This document shows, piece by piece, positions 29,651 through 38,242 of a stretch of 64,000 nucleotides of DNA. The translations under genes and the position numbers were made by a program. The stretch is from DATJLY01 sp963773665 (GTDB taxonomy: Bacteria > Pseudomonadota > Alphaproteobacteria > ATCC43930 > CGMCC-115725), in assembly GCA_963773665.1 (NCBI GenBank), contig CAVZBZ010000004.1:186001-250000 (forward strand), read 5' to 3'. Under the pieces are notes generated by a model. That model was not told the DNA's origin, ran no database searches, and saw only the letters and a list, made by a program, of their open reading frames with translations. Positions within the stretch are counted from its first letter, which is position 1; each line of letters begins with the position of its first letter.

Positions 29651-31169
29651 ATGACCGAAAGGCAAGACGTGAAGGGGCCCGATCTCTCCCGGGGGATCGC
29701 GCTGTCGCAGTTGGCTGATGGCGCTTCGATGCTCGGCCATGTTGGGGACGATCCGGTTCTATTGGCTCGACAAGGCGAGGAAGTGTTTGCGGTCGGCGCC
29801 ATGTGCACCCATTACGGCGGCCCGCTCGCTGAGGGGCTTCTGGTCGGCGACACAGTGCGCTGTCCTTGGCACCATGCCTGCTTCAGCCTCCGCAACGGGG
29901 CGCCGGTCCGGCCACCCGCTCTCAATCCGGTCGATTGCTGGCGGGTGGAACGCCAGGGCAGCACCATCTACGTTCGAGAAAAGCAGCCGGCGCCCGCCTC
30001 TCGCGAGCGGTCCGTTTCGGGCGCACCAAATGCGATTGTAATCCTCGGTGGTGGCGCTGCCGGCAATTGCGCGGCTGAGACGCTGCGAACCGAGGGGTAT
30101 GCCGGTGGCATCACGATCGTGAGTGCCAACTCGTCAGTGCCCTACGACCGTCCGAACTTGTCGAAAGACTACCTGGCCGGACGCGCCCCCGAGGAGTGGA
30201 TCCCGCTGCGGTCTCCAGAGTTCTACCGCGAGCGCGGCATCGATCTCCGCCTCGGCGCACGCGCGGTGGCAATCCATACCACACGTCGCGAGGTTGAACT
30301 CGAGAATGGAAGCCGGCTCGCTTATGATGCTCTTCTGATTGCGACCGGTGCCGAGCCTGTGCGCCTCGACCTACCCGGCGGCGACCTCCCGCACGTGCAC
30401 TATCTCCGATCGCTGTCCGACAGCCGGGCGATCGTCGAAGCGGCCAAGACGGCGCAGCGGGCCGTGGTGATCGGCGCAAGCTTCATTGGTCTTGAGGTCG
30501 CAGCCTCCTTGCGATCGCGAAACCTTGAAGTGCATGTCGTCGCGCCTGAAACGACCCCCATGGAACGCATCCTCGGCCGTGAGATCGGCAGCCTGGTCCG
30601 GACTATCCATGAGGAGCACGGCGTTCGGTTGCACCTTGGCACGACTGCAAGCTTGATCGATCGGACCGCGGTAACGTTGAAGACGGGCGAGACAATCGCG
30701 GCGGAACTCGTCGTTGTCGGCGTCGGCGTGAGGCCGAACCTCAGCCTTGCCGAGAAAGCTGGCCTCGCCATCGATCGCGGTATCGCCGTCGACGAGTATC
30801 TCGAGACGAGTATCCCCGGCATCTTTGCCGTCGGCGATCTCGCACGTTGGCCAGACCACCATTCAGGGGGCAAGATCCGAGTTCGAGCACTGGGTTGTTG
30901 CGGAGCGCCAGGGACGGACGGCGGCGCGCAACATGATGAGAAAGCGCGAGCGGTTCGACGCCGTACCGTTCTTCTGGAGCATGCATTACGACGTGTCGAT
31001 CCTCTACGTCGGTCACGCGGAGAAATGGGACTCAATCGAGATCGACGGGCACGTGGAGGCGAAGGACTGCAAGGTTACGTACCGGCGTGGCGGCCGGACA
31101 CTCGCCGTCGCGACGATCGGCCGCGACCTTGAGAATCTACGCGCCGAGCTCGAACTCGAGCGCGGGTGA
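29651..31169 (+). pseudogene. Rieske-FAD oxidoreductase (AIFM3-like), one-base frameshift
   Basis: Start ATG 29651 is preceded by AGGAGGAGAA. The N-terminal Rieske [2Fe-2S] domain has CTHYGGP and CPWHHACF. It is followed by an FAD/NAD(P) pyridine-nucleotide-disulfide oxidoreductase with ILGGGAAGNCAAETL, YDRPNLSKDYL, AVVIGASFIGLEVAASL and TSIPGIFAVGDLARW. After SGGKIRV the sequence continues as EHWVVAERQGRTAARNMM only in the +1 frame. Removing one base at about 30883-30884 restores it to the C-terminal LELERG. Restored length is about 505 residues. The family passes electrons from NAD(P)H; the partner is unknown. It begins the redox block of the island. Confidence 0.75.
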
Positions 31170-31266
31170 ACTTCGGGGCAGAAGGCCGTGTCCTCGGGGC
31201 TCGGCTGGCAAATCTGCATCAGTTAGCCATATATAACTGGTTCGCTGTTCCCGGTGAGAAGATGCC

Positions 31267-32121
31267 ATGGCCGACTCGCACAGTGGCGCCCTTCGGAGCG
31301 GCGCTAAACGGAATGATCCGCTTGACCTCGTGACTGAGCTGCGCGCAAGGCGAGAGCCGTTCGCCCTTGCAACCGTGATTGAAACAGAGGGATCTGTTTC
31401 CGCGAAGACGGCTTCGAAAGCTGTGATCGGAAGCGACGGCAGAATCCTATCAGGATGGGTCGGAGGCGGCTGTGCGGAAGGCGCCATCTGCCAAGCGGCA
31501 CTCGATTGTCTCGCTAGCGGTGAGACTACGGTGATCGATCTCGATCTCAATGACGAGGTTCTTGGCACTGGAATGCCGTGCGGGGGGAGCATGCGCGTCT
31601 ATATCGAGCCGGTGATCCCCAAGCCCGCACTCTGGGTCCTCGGCCATGGCCGCGTGGCTGAAAGCCTCTGCGCCATTGGTTCGGAAATTGGCCTCGACGT
31701 GATCGTGGATGATCCCATGGCCGATCGCGAACACTATCCCGGCGCGGCCGAGCTGCTAACCGAAGACCTTGATTACAGCCAACTGAAGCCTCGACCAGCC
31801 GATTTCGTGGTGGTTGCGACGCAGCACAAGGGCGATCACGAGTTTATGCAACGAGCGCTTCGATCGAGCACCCCATACTTGGGCCTCATCGCCAGCAAAA
31901 AGCGCTCGAAGTTGGTGCTCGACTACCTAAGGGAGCAGGGATTCGGAGAGCGGGATTTCGCCCGCATTCACGCTCCTGCCGGGCTTGATCTCGGAGCGCG
32001 CACACCGGAGGAGATTGCTCTCTCGGTCCTGTGCGAGATCGTCCAGCTTCGCCGCGGCGGCAGCGCTGTTGCGATGCGGGATAAAGTGCAAGAACAAGTC
32101 GCCGAGGAAGTCGCAGCTTAG
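31267..32121 (+). CDS. XdhC/CoxI-family molybdoenzyme maturation protein
   Basis: 284 residues. The N-terminal XdhC domain (LATVIETEGSVSAKTASKAV, WVGGGCAEGAICQAAL, GMPCGGSMRVYIEP) joins a C-terminal Rossmann-like XdhC_C domain (ALWVLGHGRVAESL, DFVVVATQHKGDH, YLGLIASKKRSKLV, IHAPAGLDLGARTPEEIALS). Relatives bind molybdenum cofactor and help insert it, often with sulfuration, into xanthine dehydrogenase-type enzymes. No molybdoenzyme is present in this window, so it would have to serve one elsewhere. Confidence 0.9.
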   Translation: MADSHSGALRSGAKRNDPLDLVTELRARREPFALATVIETEGSVSAKTASKAVIGSDGRILSGWVGGGCAEGAICQAALDCLASGETTVIDLDLNDEVLGTGMPCGGSMRVYIEPVIPKPALWVLGHGRVAESLCAIGSEIGLDVIVDDPMADREHYPGAAELLTEDLDYSQLKPRPADFVVVATQHKGDHEFMQRALRSSTPYLGLIASKKRSKLVLDYLREQGFGERDFARIHAPAGLDLGARTPEEIALSVLCEIVQLRRGGSAVAMRDKVQEQVAEEVAA

Positions 32122-32203
32122 GGTCAGCCGAAAATTCGGAGCTGAGCGCGGCGCTTTCATGCGATTCGGCTGCGGGACGTGATGCGAGGTATCGCCGAGC
32201 CCA

Positions 32204-33412
32204 ATGACTGCCATTCCCCGCTATCGTGCGCGCCAAGGCCCCGTGATCTTATCAGCGGGCTTTCGGCCTTTCTTTCTCGGTGCGTCGATCTGGGCCGCCG
32301 TCGCAATCCCGACCTGGCTCGGCGCCTATTCGGAAGGCCTCGTCCTGCCGACGCGGCTTCCACCTGCCGTCTGGCACGCGCATGAGATGGTGTTCGGCTT
32401 CGCCGCCGCGACCATCGCCGGGTTTCTGCTGACCGCTATCCCGAATTGGACCGGCCGGCTTCCGCTGCAAGGCGCGCCGCTCGCGACTCTTTTCCTGTTA
32501 TGGGCGATCGGACGGGTCGGCGTTCTGTTCTCGACAAATATCGGCCCGTCCGCCGCGGCTGTCGCCGACCTCGCGTTCCCGGTCGCGTTCCTGGCCGCCG
32601 TGGCGCGCGAGATCATCATCGGCAAGAACTGGCGCAACCTGCCGATGGTCGGCGCGCTCGCGCTGTTGTTAGCGGGCAATCTTTTGGTGCATCTCGATGC
32701 GCTCCATCTCGCCGACACGGCGGAGCTCGGCAACCGCCTCGGGCTCGTCACCCTGTTCATGCTGATCTCGCTCGTAGGCGGCCGCATCATCCCGAGCTTC
32801 ACGCGCAACTGGCTTGCGAAGACGCGGCCGGACGTCCCGCCGCCAGTGCCCGAGGGCCAATTCGACATCGGCGTGCTTGCGGTAACCGGCGTGGCGCTCC
32901 TCGCATGGGCATTTATCCCGGACGCAGCGGCAACGGCTGCCGCGATGCTCGTTGCCGGAATTGGCGTGGCGCTGCGCCTCTGCCGTTGGCGCGGCGTTCG
33001 AACCCTTGAGGAGCCGCTCCTGCTGATCCTGCATCTGGGATATGGCTGGCTCGCGCTCGGCCTGCTGCTGCTCGGGTTCAACGGGTTATTTGCGCTGCTG
33101 CCGGCGACGGCGGCATTGCATGCGCTGACGGTCGGTGCAGTCGGCACTATGACGCTCGCGGTGATGACTCGCGCCTCGCTCGGCCATACCGGACGGCCGC
33201 TGACGGCAGGACCAATTACCAAAGCGATATACGGGCTCATAACGATCGCGGCGCTCACGCGCATCTTATCGCCGCTCGCCGGCGATCAAATGGAGCTCAT
33301 GCTTTGGCTTTCCGGGGCGACATGGAGCGGAGCCTTCGGTCTCTTCACGATCTTCTATGGCGGCGTGCTTATGCGGTCCCCGGTTCGCGATGATGCGTCG
33401 CGGTCGATCTGA
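32204..33412 (+). CDS. nnrS: NnrS family membrane protein
   Basis: 402 residues, almost entirely hydrophobic with about 12 transmembrane segments. NnrS signs are the start (ILSAGFRPFFLGASIWAAVA), HAHEMVFGFAAATIAGFLLT, the loop WTGRLPLQG, GRIIPSFTRNWL and VGAVGTMTLAVMTRASLGHTG. NnrS is a heme and copper-containing inner-membrane protein linked to nitric-oxide or nitrosative stress. It follows XdhC on the same strand and precedes the CopD-like gene. Confidence 0.92.
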   Translation: MTAIPRYRARQGPVILSAGFRPFFLGASIWAAVAIPTWLGAYSEGLVLPTRLPPAVWHAHEMVFGFAAATIAGFLLTAIPNWTGRLPLQGAPLATLFLLWAIGRVGVLFSTNIGPSAAAVADLAFPVAFLAAVAREIIIGKNWRNLPMVGALALLLAGNLLVHLDALHLADTAELGNRLGLVTLFMLISLVGGRIIPSFTRNWLAKTRPDVPPPVPEGQFDIGVLAVTGVALLAWAFIPDAAATAAAMLVAGIGVALRLCRWRGVRTLEEPLLLILHLGYGWLALGLLLLGFNGLFALLPATAALHALTVGAVGTMTLAVMTRASLGHTGRPLTAGPITKAIYGLITIAALTRILSPLAGDQMELMLWLSGATWSGAFGLFTIFYGGVLMRSPVRDDASRSI

Positions 33413-33432
33413 CTGAATCACAAGGAGGTTCT

Positions 33433-33903
33433 GTGGTGGATTGGGGTATTGTCGCGCGGGCGATTCACATTCTTTCCATTGTCGTATGGATTGGCGGCGT
33501 CTCGTTCGTGGCCACGGTGCTGCTGCCTGGAATGAGGAATAAGCTGCCGGATGAATGGATACGCGAGTTCGATGCCGTCGAGCGCCGTTTCGCACCGCAG
33601 GCCCGGATCGCGGTGCTGTTGGTGCTGCTCAGCGGACTTTACATGCTATGGGCGTACGATCTCTGGGACCGTTTCACCGACGCTCGCTTCTGGTGGATGC
33701 ATCTCATGGTCGGTGTGTGGCTGCTGTTCGCGGGACTGCTCTTCGTGATCGAGCCGCTTGTCATTCGCCGCTCCGTTCACAAGCGCGCCGCAGCTGCTGG
33801 CGAGGCCCTCCTTACCCGGATGCTGTGGATGCACCGCGTGCTGCTAGGGCTCTCGCTCATGGCAACTTTTGCCGCCGTATGCGGAAGCCTCGGACTCTTT
33901 TGA
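33433..33903 (+). CDS. CopD-like four-helix membrane protein
   Basis: 156 residues from GTG 33433 with an excellent AAGGAGG six bases upstream. It has four predicted membrane helices: VARAIHILSIVVWIGGVSFV, RIAVLLVLLSGLYMLWAY, WWMHLMVGVWLLFAGLLFVI and LLGLSLMATFAAVCGSLGLF. A histidine in helix 1 and others in later helices could ligate heme or copper, as in CopD and related proteins. It lies 20 bases after nnrS, so the two are probably co-transcribed. Confidence 0.7.
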   Translation: MVDWGIVARAIHILSIVVWIGGVSFVATVLLPGMRNKLPDEWIREFDAVERRFAPQARIAVLLVLLSGLYMLWAYDLWDRFTDARFWWMHLMVGVWLLFAGLLFVIEPLVIRRSVHKRAAAAGEALLTRMLWMHRVLLGLSLMATFAAVCGSLGLF

Positions 33904-33997
33904 GGTTCGCAATGCCTACTGAAAATGCGCCACAGACTAACATCCCTCGGCTACTGCATGCGGATTTGAGGCGACGTGACAGGAAATGAGGACGGCT

Positions 33998-34336
33998 ATG
34001 AACGAGGTCCCGACGACACAGCCGGCCTATTCGGTCAATAGCATCGAGACGATCGCACAGGGCAGCGACCTTTTGGCCCGGCTTTACACGCTTGCGCCTG
34101 GCGACGTCATCCCCTGGCACTTCCACAGCCAGGTCACGGATTGGTATTTCTGCTTGAGCGGTACCATTCGGATTGAGACCCGCGCACCCCGCGCCGACGA
34201 GCGGATCACGGTTGGGGGGCGTTACGCCATTGCGCCGAAGACTGCCCATCGCATTTCCAACGGCGGTGACGATCACTGCCGCTTTCTGCTCCTGCAAGGT
34301 GTTGGAACCTACGACTTCAACAAGATTCAGGATTGA
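33998..34336 (+). CDS. Small cupin-domain protein
   Basis: 112 residues from ATG 33998, with GAGGA eight bases upstream. It is a single cupin barrel: LAPGDVIPWHFHSQVTDWYF carries the HxH metal ligands, followed by CLSGTIRIETRAPRADE and YAIAPKTAHRISNGGDDHC. Function is unknown; similar proteins are small metal-binding sensors or isomerases. A deleted copy lies 4.6 kb upstream. It is the last gene of the island. Confidence 0.8.
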   Translation: MNEVPTTQPAYSVNSIETIAQGSDLLARLYTLAPGDVIPWHFHSQVTDWYFCLSGTIRIETRAPRADERITVGGRYAIAPKTAHRISNGGDDHCRFLLLQGVGTYDFNKIQD

Positions 34337-34423
34337 CGGACGAACGACCCTATGGTGGCCGATCTCGCGGCGCTCATGAGATGGTCGAGGAGCGGCTGTT
34401 CGCCTGTGGCCGGCGGCACCTCT

Positions 34424-34462
34424 AAGCTTACGACGAGGGTTCGATTCCCTTCACCCGCTCCA
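34424..34462 (+). repeat. attR-like direct repeat (tRNA-Gly 3' copy)
   Basis: Matches the tRNA-Gly 3' half (anticodon stem to CCA) at 37 of 39 bases, including the complete T arm and acceptor strand. No 5' half of a tRNA precedes it, so it is not a tRNA gene. The stretch 34337-34423 to its left shows no gene. Confidence 0.8.
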
Positions 34463-34483
34463 GCTCGCGCGTGATGCGCCGCC

Positions 34484-36628
34484 TCAGCTAGCTTCGAGGA
34501 GGACCGGGCCGGCGTGGGGAAGGTCGGTCCCGTCGAGCACCGCGCGTACCGTCGCCGCCAGATGTTCCGGCGAAAACGGCTTTGCCAGGAACGGCGCCGC
34601 CGGCCCCGCGCGCGAGGAAGCGCGGTCGGCATAGCCCGACATGTACACGACCTTGAGCGCGGGGAACCGTGCCGTGAACTCGGCGGCGATGTCGTAGCCG
34701 CTCCTGCCCGGCAGGACGATGTCGATGAGCAGCAGGTCCGGCGGCGCACCCGTGCGCGCGACGATGGCGAAGGCCTCGTCGCTGTCGGCAGCGCGGGCGC
34801 ACTGGAACCCGTACTGGGTCAGCGTGGCATAGGCGAGATTGCGCACGCCCGGCTCGTCCTCGACGACGAGGATGCTCTCGGCCCTGCCGTGCGGCAGCGA
34901 GGAGGACGCAGCGCGCGCCTTCGGCACGCCAGCCGAGAGCGGCAGGAAGATCGAAAAAATCGTGCCGCTTCCCGCTTCGGTCTCGACATCGATCACGCCG
35001 CCCGAGCGCTCGACGATGCTGTAGACGACGGAGAGGCCGAGACCCGTGCCCTTGCCCTGCTCCTTCGTCGTGAAGAACGGCTCGAAAATATGCGAGAGGA
35101 CGGTGCTGCCGATGCCGGTCCCCGTGTCGCTCACGAAGATCGCGGCGCAGCGCGCGCCGGCGAGGCCTTTTTCGGCCGCCGCCGGGACCGAAGGCGCCGC
35201 CACGATCTTCGTGCCGACGACGAGGCGGCCGCCCTCCGGCATCGCATCGCGCGCATTGAGCGCGAGATTGAGGATCGCCTGGGAGAGCTGGCTCGGATCG
35301 ACCTCGACGGCGGTGTCCGCGTCGGCGATGTCGAGCACGAGCTCGATCGATTCCGGGACGAGCGTCCGCAGCATCCGGTCGAGCGAACCCACGATGTCCG
35401 CAGGCCTGACGATGCGCGCGTCGAGCGGCTGCTTGCGTCCGAAGGCGAGCATCTGCCGCGTCAGGTCAGCGGCGCGATCGGACGAGGCGATGATTTCCTC
35501 GAGGCACTCGCGCACGTAATCGGCACACTCGGAGCGGCGCAGCGCCATCTTGGCGAAGCCGCCGATCGCCGTCAGGAGATTGTTGAACTCGTGCGCGACG
35601 CCGCCGGCGAGGTGGCCCAATGCTTCGAGCTTCTGCGACTGATGCTGGCGCTCGGCCGCTTCCTTGCGCTCGGTGATATCGGCGAAGGTGACGACGAAGC
35701 CGCCGTCCGGCATCGGCCGCGGCCGTATCTCGATGACATTGCCGGCTTGCGTGCGATGCTCGATCACCGGCGGCGATGCGGAGCCGCGCGGCGACAGGTG
35801 CTGCGCCAGATGCTCGGCGATGAAGCTCGCGATGCGCTCCGTCGCGAGCATTTCGTCGCCGTCGGTCGAAAACATCGCCAGAGCGCTGCGGTTGAGCGCA
35901 GTGATCCGGCGCTCGCCGTCGAGCAGGAGGAGCGCCTCGGCGATATTGTCGACCGTGGCACGCAGATGCTCCTCGCGCCGCCTCAAGGCGGTGATGTCGG
36001 AATATGTCCCGAGCGTGTGGCCGTCCGCGGTCCTGCGCTCGCGCACCATGATCCAGCGGCCGTCGCTGAAATGATGCTCGAAGACGCTGTTGCCCGCACG
36101 ATGCGCCGCCATGCGCCCGGCAAACCACGTCTCGGCATCGCGCGCGGTTTCGACGTTCTGCCGGCGTTCGGTGGCGGCGCGGGTCAGCGTCTCGAATGTC
36201 GCGCCCGGCTTGATGAGGTCGGCGATCGTCGTGAAGATCGCGCGATAGCGGCTGTTGAACAGAACCAGCCGGTCGTCGGAATCGAACAGCGCGAAGCCTT
36301 CCTCGAGCGATTCGATCGCCTCGCTCAGCCGCATCCGCGTCGTCATCAGGTCGGCTTCGCGGCGCTTCTGCTCGCTGATATCGACGAGGTGCCGCAGCAC
36401 CGCGCCCGATCGCATCCTCTTCTCGACGACGCGGATCCAGCGTTCCTCGCCGTCGAGCTCGACGATGCCCTCCTCGCCGCCGTCCCCCGACCAGGGCGCG
36501 ACGAGCGGTTGGATGCGGCGGTAGGTCTCGTTGGCGAACAGGACCTGTCCCGCGGCGTCGAGGATCGCGAGCCCGTCAGAGACGCTTTCGATGCCTTCGA
36601 CCAGCAGCTCGAGCGTGCCGGCGCGCAC
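34484..36628 (-). CDS. Hybrid sensor histidine kinase (three PAS, HisKA, HATPase, receiver)
   Basis: 714 residues from GTG 36628. There are three PAS-like sensor segments (about residues 8-90, 100-215 and 222-320, each ending in a DIxxxKxxE-type PAC motif). The HisKA box is GGVAHEFNNLLTAIGG with His346. The HATPase has NLALNARDAM, DTGTGIG and GKGTGLGLSVV. A C-terminal receiver (SILVVEDEPGVRNLAY) has Asp636 in LLIDIVLPG and Lys in AKPF. No membrane segment is seen, so it is a cytoplasmic kinase. It starts three bases after the stop of the response regulator. In the pre-island chromosome it would have followed tRNA-Gly. Confidence 0.93.
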   Translation of the reverse strand: MRAGTLELLVEGIESVSDGLAILDAAGQVLFANETYRRIQPLVAPWSGDGGEEGIVELDGEERWIRVVEKRMRSGAVLRHLVDISEQKRREADLMTTRMRLSEAIESLEEGFALFDSDDRLVLFNSRYRAIFTTIADLIKPGATFETLTRAATERRQNVETARDAETWFAGRMAAHRAGNSVFEHHFSDGRWIMVRERRTADGHTLGTYSDITALRRREEHLRATVDNIAEALLLLDGERRITALNRSALAMFSTDGDEMLATERIASFIAEHLAQHLSPRGSASPPVIEHRTQAGNVIEIRPRPMPDGGFVVTFADITERKEAAERQHQSQKLEALGHLAGGVAHEFNNLLTAIGGFAKMALRRSECADYVRECLEEIIASSDRAADLTRQMLAFGRKQPLDARIVRPADIVGSLDRMLRTLVPESIELVLDIADADTAVEVDPSQLSQAILNLALNARDAMPEGGRLVVGTKIVAAPSVPAAAEKGLAGARCAAIFVSDTGTGIGSTVLSHIFEPFFTTKEQGKGTGLGLSVVYSIVERSGGVIDVETEAGSGTIFSIFLPLSAGVPKARAASSSLPHGRAESILVVEDEPGVRNLAYATLTQYGFQCARAADSDEAFAIVARTGAPPDLLLIDIVLPGRSGYDIAAEFTARFPALKVVYMSGYADRASSRAGPAAPFLAKPFSPEHLAATVRAVLDGTDLPHAGPVLLEAS

Positions 36629-36631
36629 CGA

Positions 36632-37000
36632 TCACGCCCCGAGGCAGGCTGCGACACGCGCGGCGAGGTCGTCCGGATCGATCGGCTTTGCGACCGCGTC
36701 CGCCGCACCGAAGGCGCGCGCCATTTTCAGGAAATCGAGATTGGGAAAACGGCCGCCGCCGGTCATGGCGATGATGCGGGTTTCCGGCCTCAAGCGCCGC
36801 ATCTCGCGGATGATCTCGATGCCGTCCTTGTCGGGCATGATGATGTCGACGACGACGAGATCGGGATGCTCGGCGTCGAACGCACGCATCGCCTCGGCGC
36901 CGTCTTTGGCGCCGGCGACGCAATGCCCGGCCATCTCGAGCATCATCATGACCGCCTTGCGTACGGCCGCGTTATCGTCGACGACGAGGATGTTTGGCAC
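36632..37000 (-). CDS. CheY-like single-domain response regulator
   Basis: 122 residues: ILVVDDNAAVRKAV with the acidic pair, phosphorylation site Asp52 in VVVDIIMPDKDG, Thr in IAMTGGG and Lys in AKPI. There is no output domain. It is directly upstream of the hybrid kinase (three bases) and downstream of the adenylate cyclase, so it likely forms a phosphorelay with the kinase. Confidence 0.93.
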   Translation of the reverse strand: MPNILVVDDNAAVRKAVMMMLEMAGHCVAGAKDGAEAMRAFDAEHPDLVVVDIIMPDKDGIEIIREMRRLRPETRIIAMTGGGRFPNLDFLKMARAFGAADAVAKPIDPDDLAARVAACLGA

Positions 37001-37042
37001 CGAATCGCCCCTGGCTCACGCTCAACCTAGCGAAGGAATGAT

Positions 37043-38242
37043 TTAGATTTCCTTGATGGCGGCTAATCGTTGAACCGGGGGATCATGCTCGGGCAGGCCG
37101 AACACGTCCTCGAAGCCGCTGAGGCCGCGGATCGGGTGCGGGCCGAGCGGGCGCAGATCCACGGAAGCCGCTTCGGCGAAGGCGCCCGAGGCGAGAACCG
37201 GCCGCTTCAGCGTCTTGGTCAGGTCCTCGAGCCGGAAAGCGAGATTGACCGCCGGACCGATCGCCGTGAAATCGAGCCGATCGGCCGATCCGACATTGCC
37301 GTACATTATTTCCCCGACATGGAGGCCGATGCCGGCGCGGAGCTCGACACGGCCGGACTCGCCGCCCGCGGCGTTGTGCGCGGCAAGGCGGGCGACGATG
37401 TCGCGGGCGGCGGCGAGCGCAGCGGCGGCGGCAGCGCGGTCGCTCGCCCCGTCCATGCCGAAGACGGCAAGCACGCCGTCGCCGATGAATTTCAGGATGT
37501 AGCCGCCCGCGCCGTGCGTTGCGAGCGCGACGAATTCGAAATAATCGTCGAGCGCGTCGATCACGTCCTCGCCCGGCAGGCGGTCGGAAATGCCGGTGAA
37601 GCCGCGCAGGTCGGTCGCCATGATGGCGGCGCGCACGACATCGAACTGGCCGCGGCGGACATTGCCTTCGAACACGCGGTCGCCGACATGCCTGCCGTGA
37701 TAGATCGCGAACAGGCCGCGCGCGGTGCGGCGGACGGCGATCAGCTCGATGATTGCGGCGAGCGCCGGGCGGATCGCCTCGAGCAGCGCGAGATCGCCGT
37801 CATCGAAGCCCTGCGCGCGATCGGTCGCCCAGGCGACGACGGGATAGCGCGTGCCCATGCGGTTCAGGGGAGCGGCGAGATAATCGGTGCAGCCTTCGGC
37901 CCGGAACTCCTCGAGCAACGGAAACTCGCTCGAAGCACCCCCGAGCCGGCGGCGTAGCGCGGTCCCGTCTTCGATCGTCGCGCGCATCGGGCTTGCGAGA
38001 TACTCCTCGCTGATCTCGGCGCCTTGCGGCACGCGCACCTCCTCGCTGACATGCCGGTCGCGCCACCAGCGCCAGCCGAAGCCGCGGATCTGCGGGTGAA
38101 GCGTCGCGGCATAGATCGTGACGCGCCAGAGCGGCACGCCCGCCTCGACGAGGCGCGCGCACAGGCCGGTGACGAAACGCGCCGGGCTCGGCGCTTCGCG
38201 CCCCTCGGTCAGAATCCAGCGGATGATCTCGGCGGCGCTCAG
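37043..38242 (-). CDS. Class III adenylate/guanylate cyclase with N-terminal regulatory domain
   Basis: 399 residues. The N-terminal region (IIRWILTEGREAPSPARFVT ... VPLWRVTIYAATLHPQIRGF) is typical of rhizobial-type cyclases. The C-terminal cyclase domain has MATDLRGFTGIS and KFIGDGVLAVF with the two metal-binding aspartates, then GIGLHVGEIMYGNVGS and FTAIGPAVNLAFRL. No ATG, GTG or TTG occurs upstream of the conserved IIRW; the only candidate is CTG 38242, which overlaps the preceding TGA (CTGA), so a coupled CTG start is proposed. It follows the oxidoreductase gene. Confidence 0.85.
   Translation of the reverse strand: MSAAEIIRWILTEGREAPSPARFVTGLCARLVEAGVPLWRVTIYAATLHPQIRGFGWRWWRDRHVSEEVRVPQGAEISEEYLASPMRATIEDGTALRRRLGGASSEFPLLEEFRAEGCTDYLAAPLNRMGTRYPVVAWATDRAQGFDDGDLALLEAIRPALAAIIELIAVRRTARGLFAIYHGRHVGDRVFEGNVRRGQFDVVRAAIMATDLRGFTGISDRLPGEDVIDALDDYFEFVALATHGAGGYILKFIGDGVLAVFGMDGASDRAAAAAALAAARDIVARLAAHNAAGGESGRVELRAGIGLHVGEIMYGNVGSADRLDFTAIGPAVNLAFRLEDLTKTLKRPVLASGAFAEAASVDLRPLGPHPIRGLSGFEDVFGLPEHDPPVQRLAAIKEI

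Larger units (their letters stand above)
21345..34462. mobile_element. Integrative island at tRNA-Gly, no integrase left
   Basis: Thirteen kilobases bounded by the tRNA-Gly 3' repeat. Inside are about a dozen genes with no core function, several relics (phasin, cupin, frame-scrambled pieces) and, by eye, lower GC and looser codon use than the flanks. No integrase, transposase or conjugation gene was found, so the element is fixed or arrived through a helper. Outside the repeats lie a CBS gene on the left and a sensor kinase on the right. Confidence 0.7.

Noticed and set aside
34424..34462. Possible second tRNA gene
   Set aside because: Only the 3' 39 bases match; acceptor 5' strand, D arm and anticodon loop are missing.
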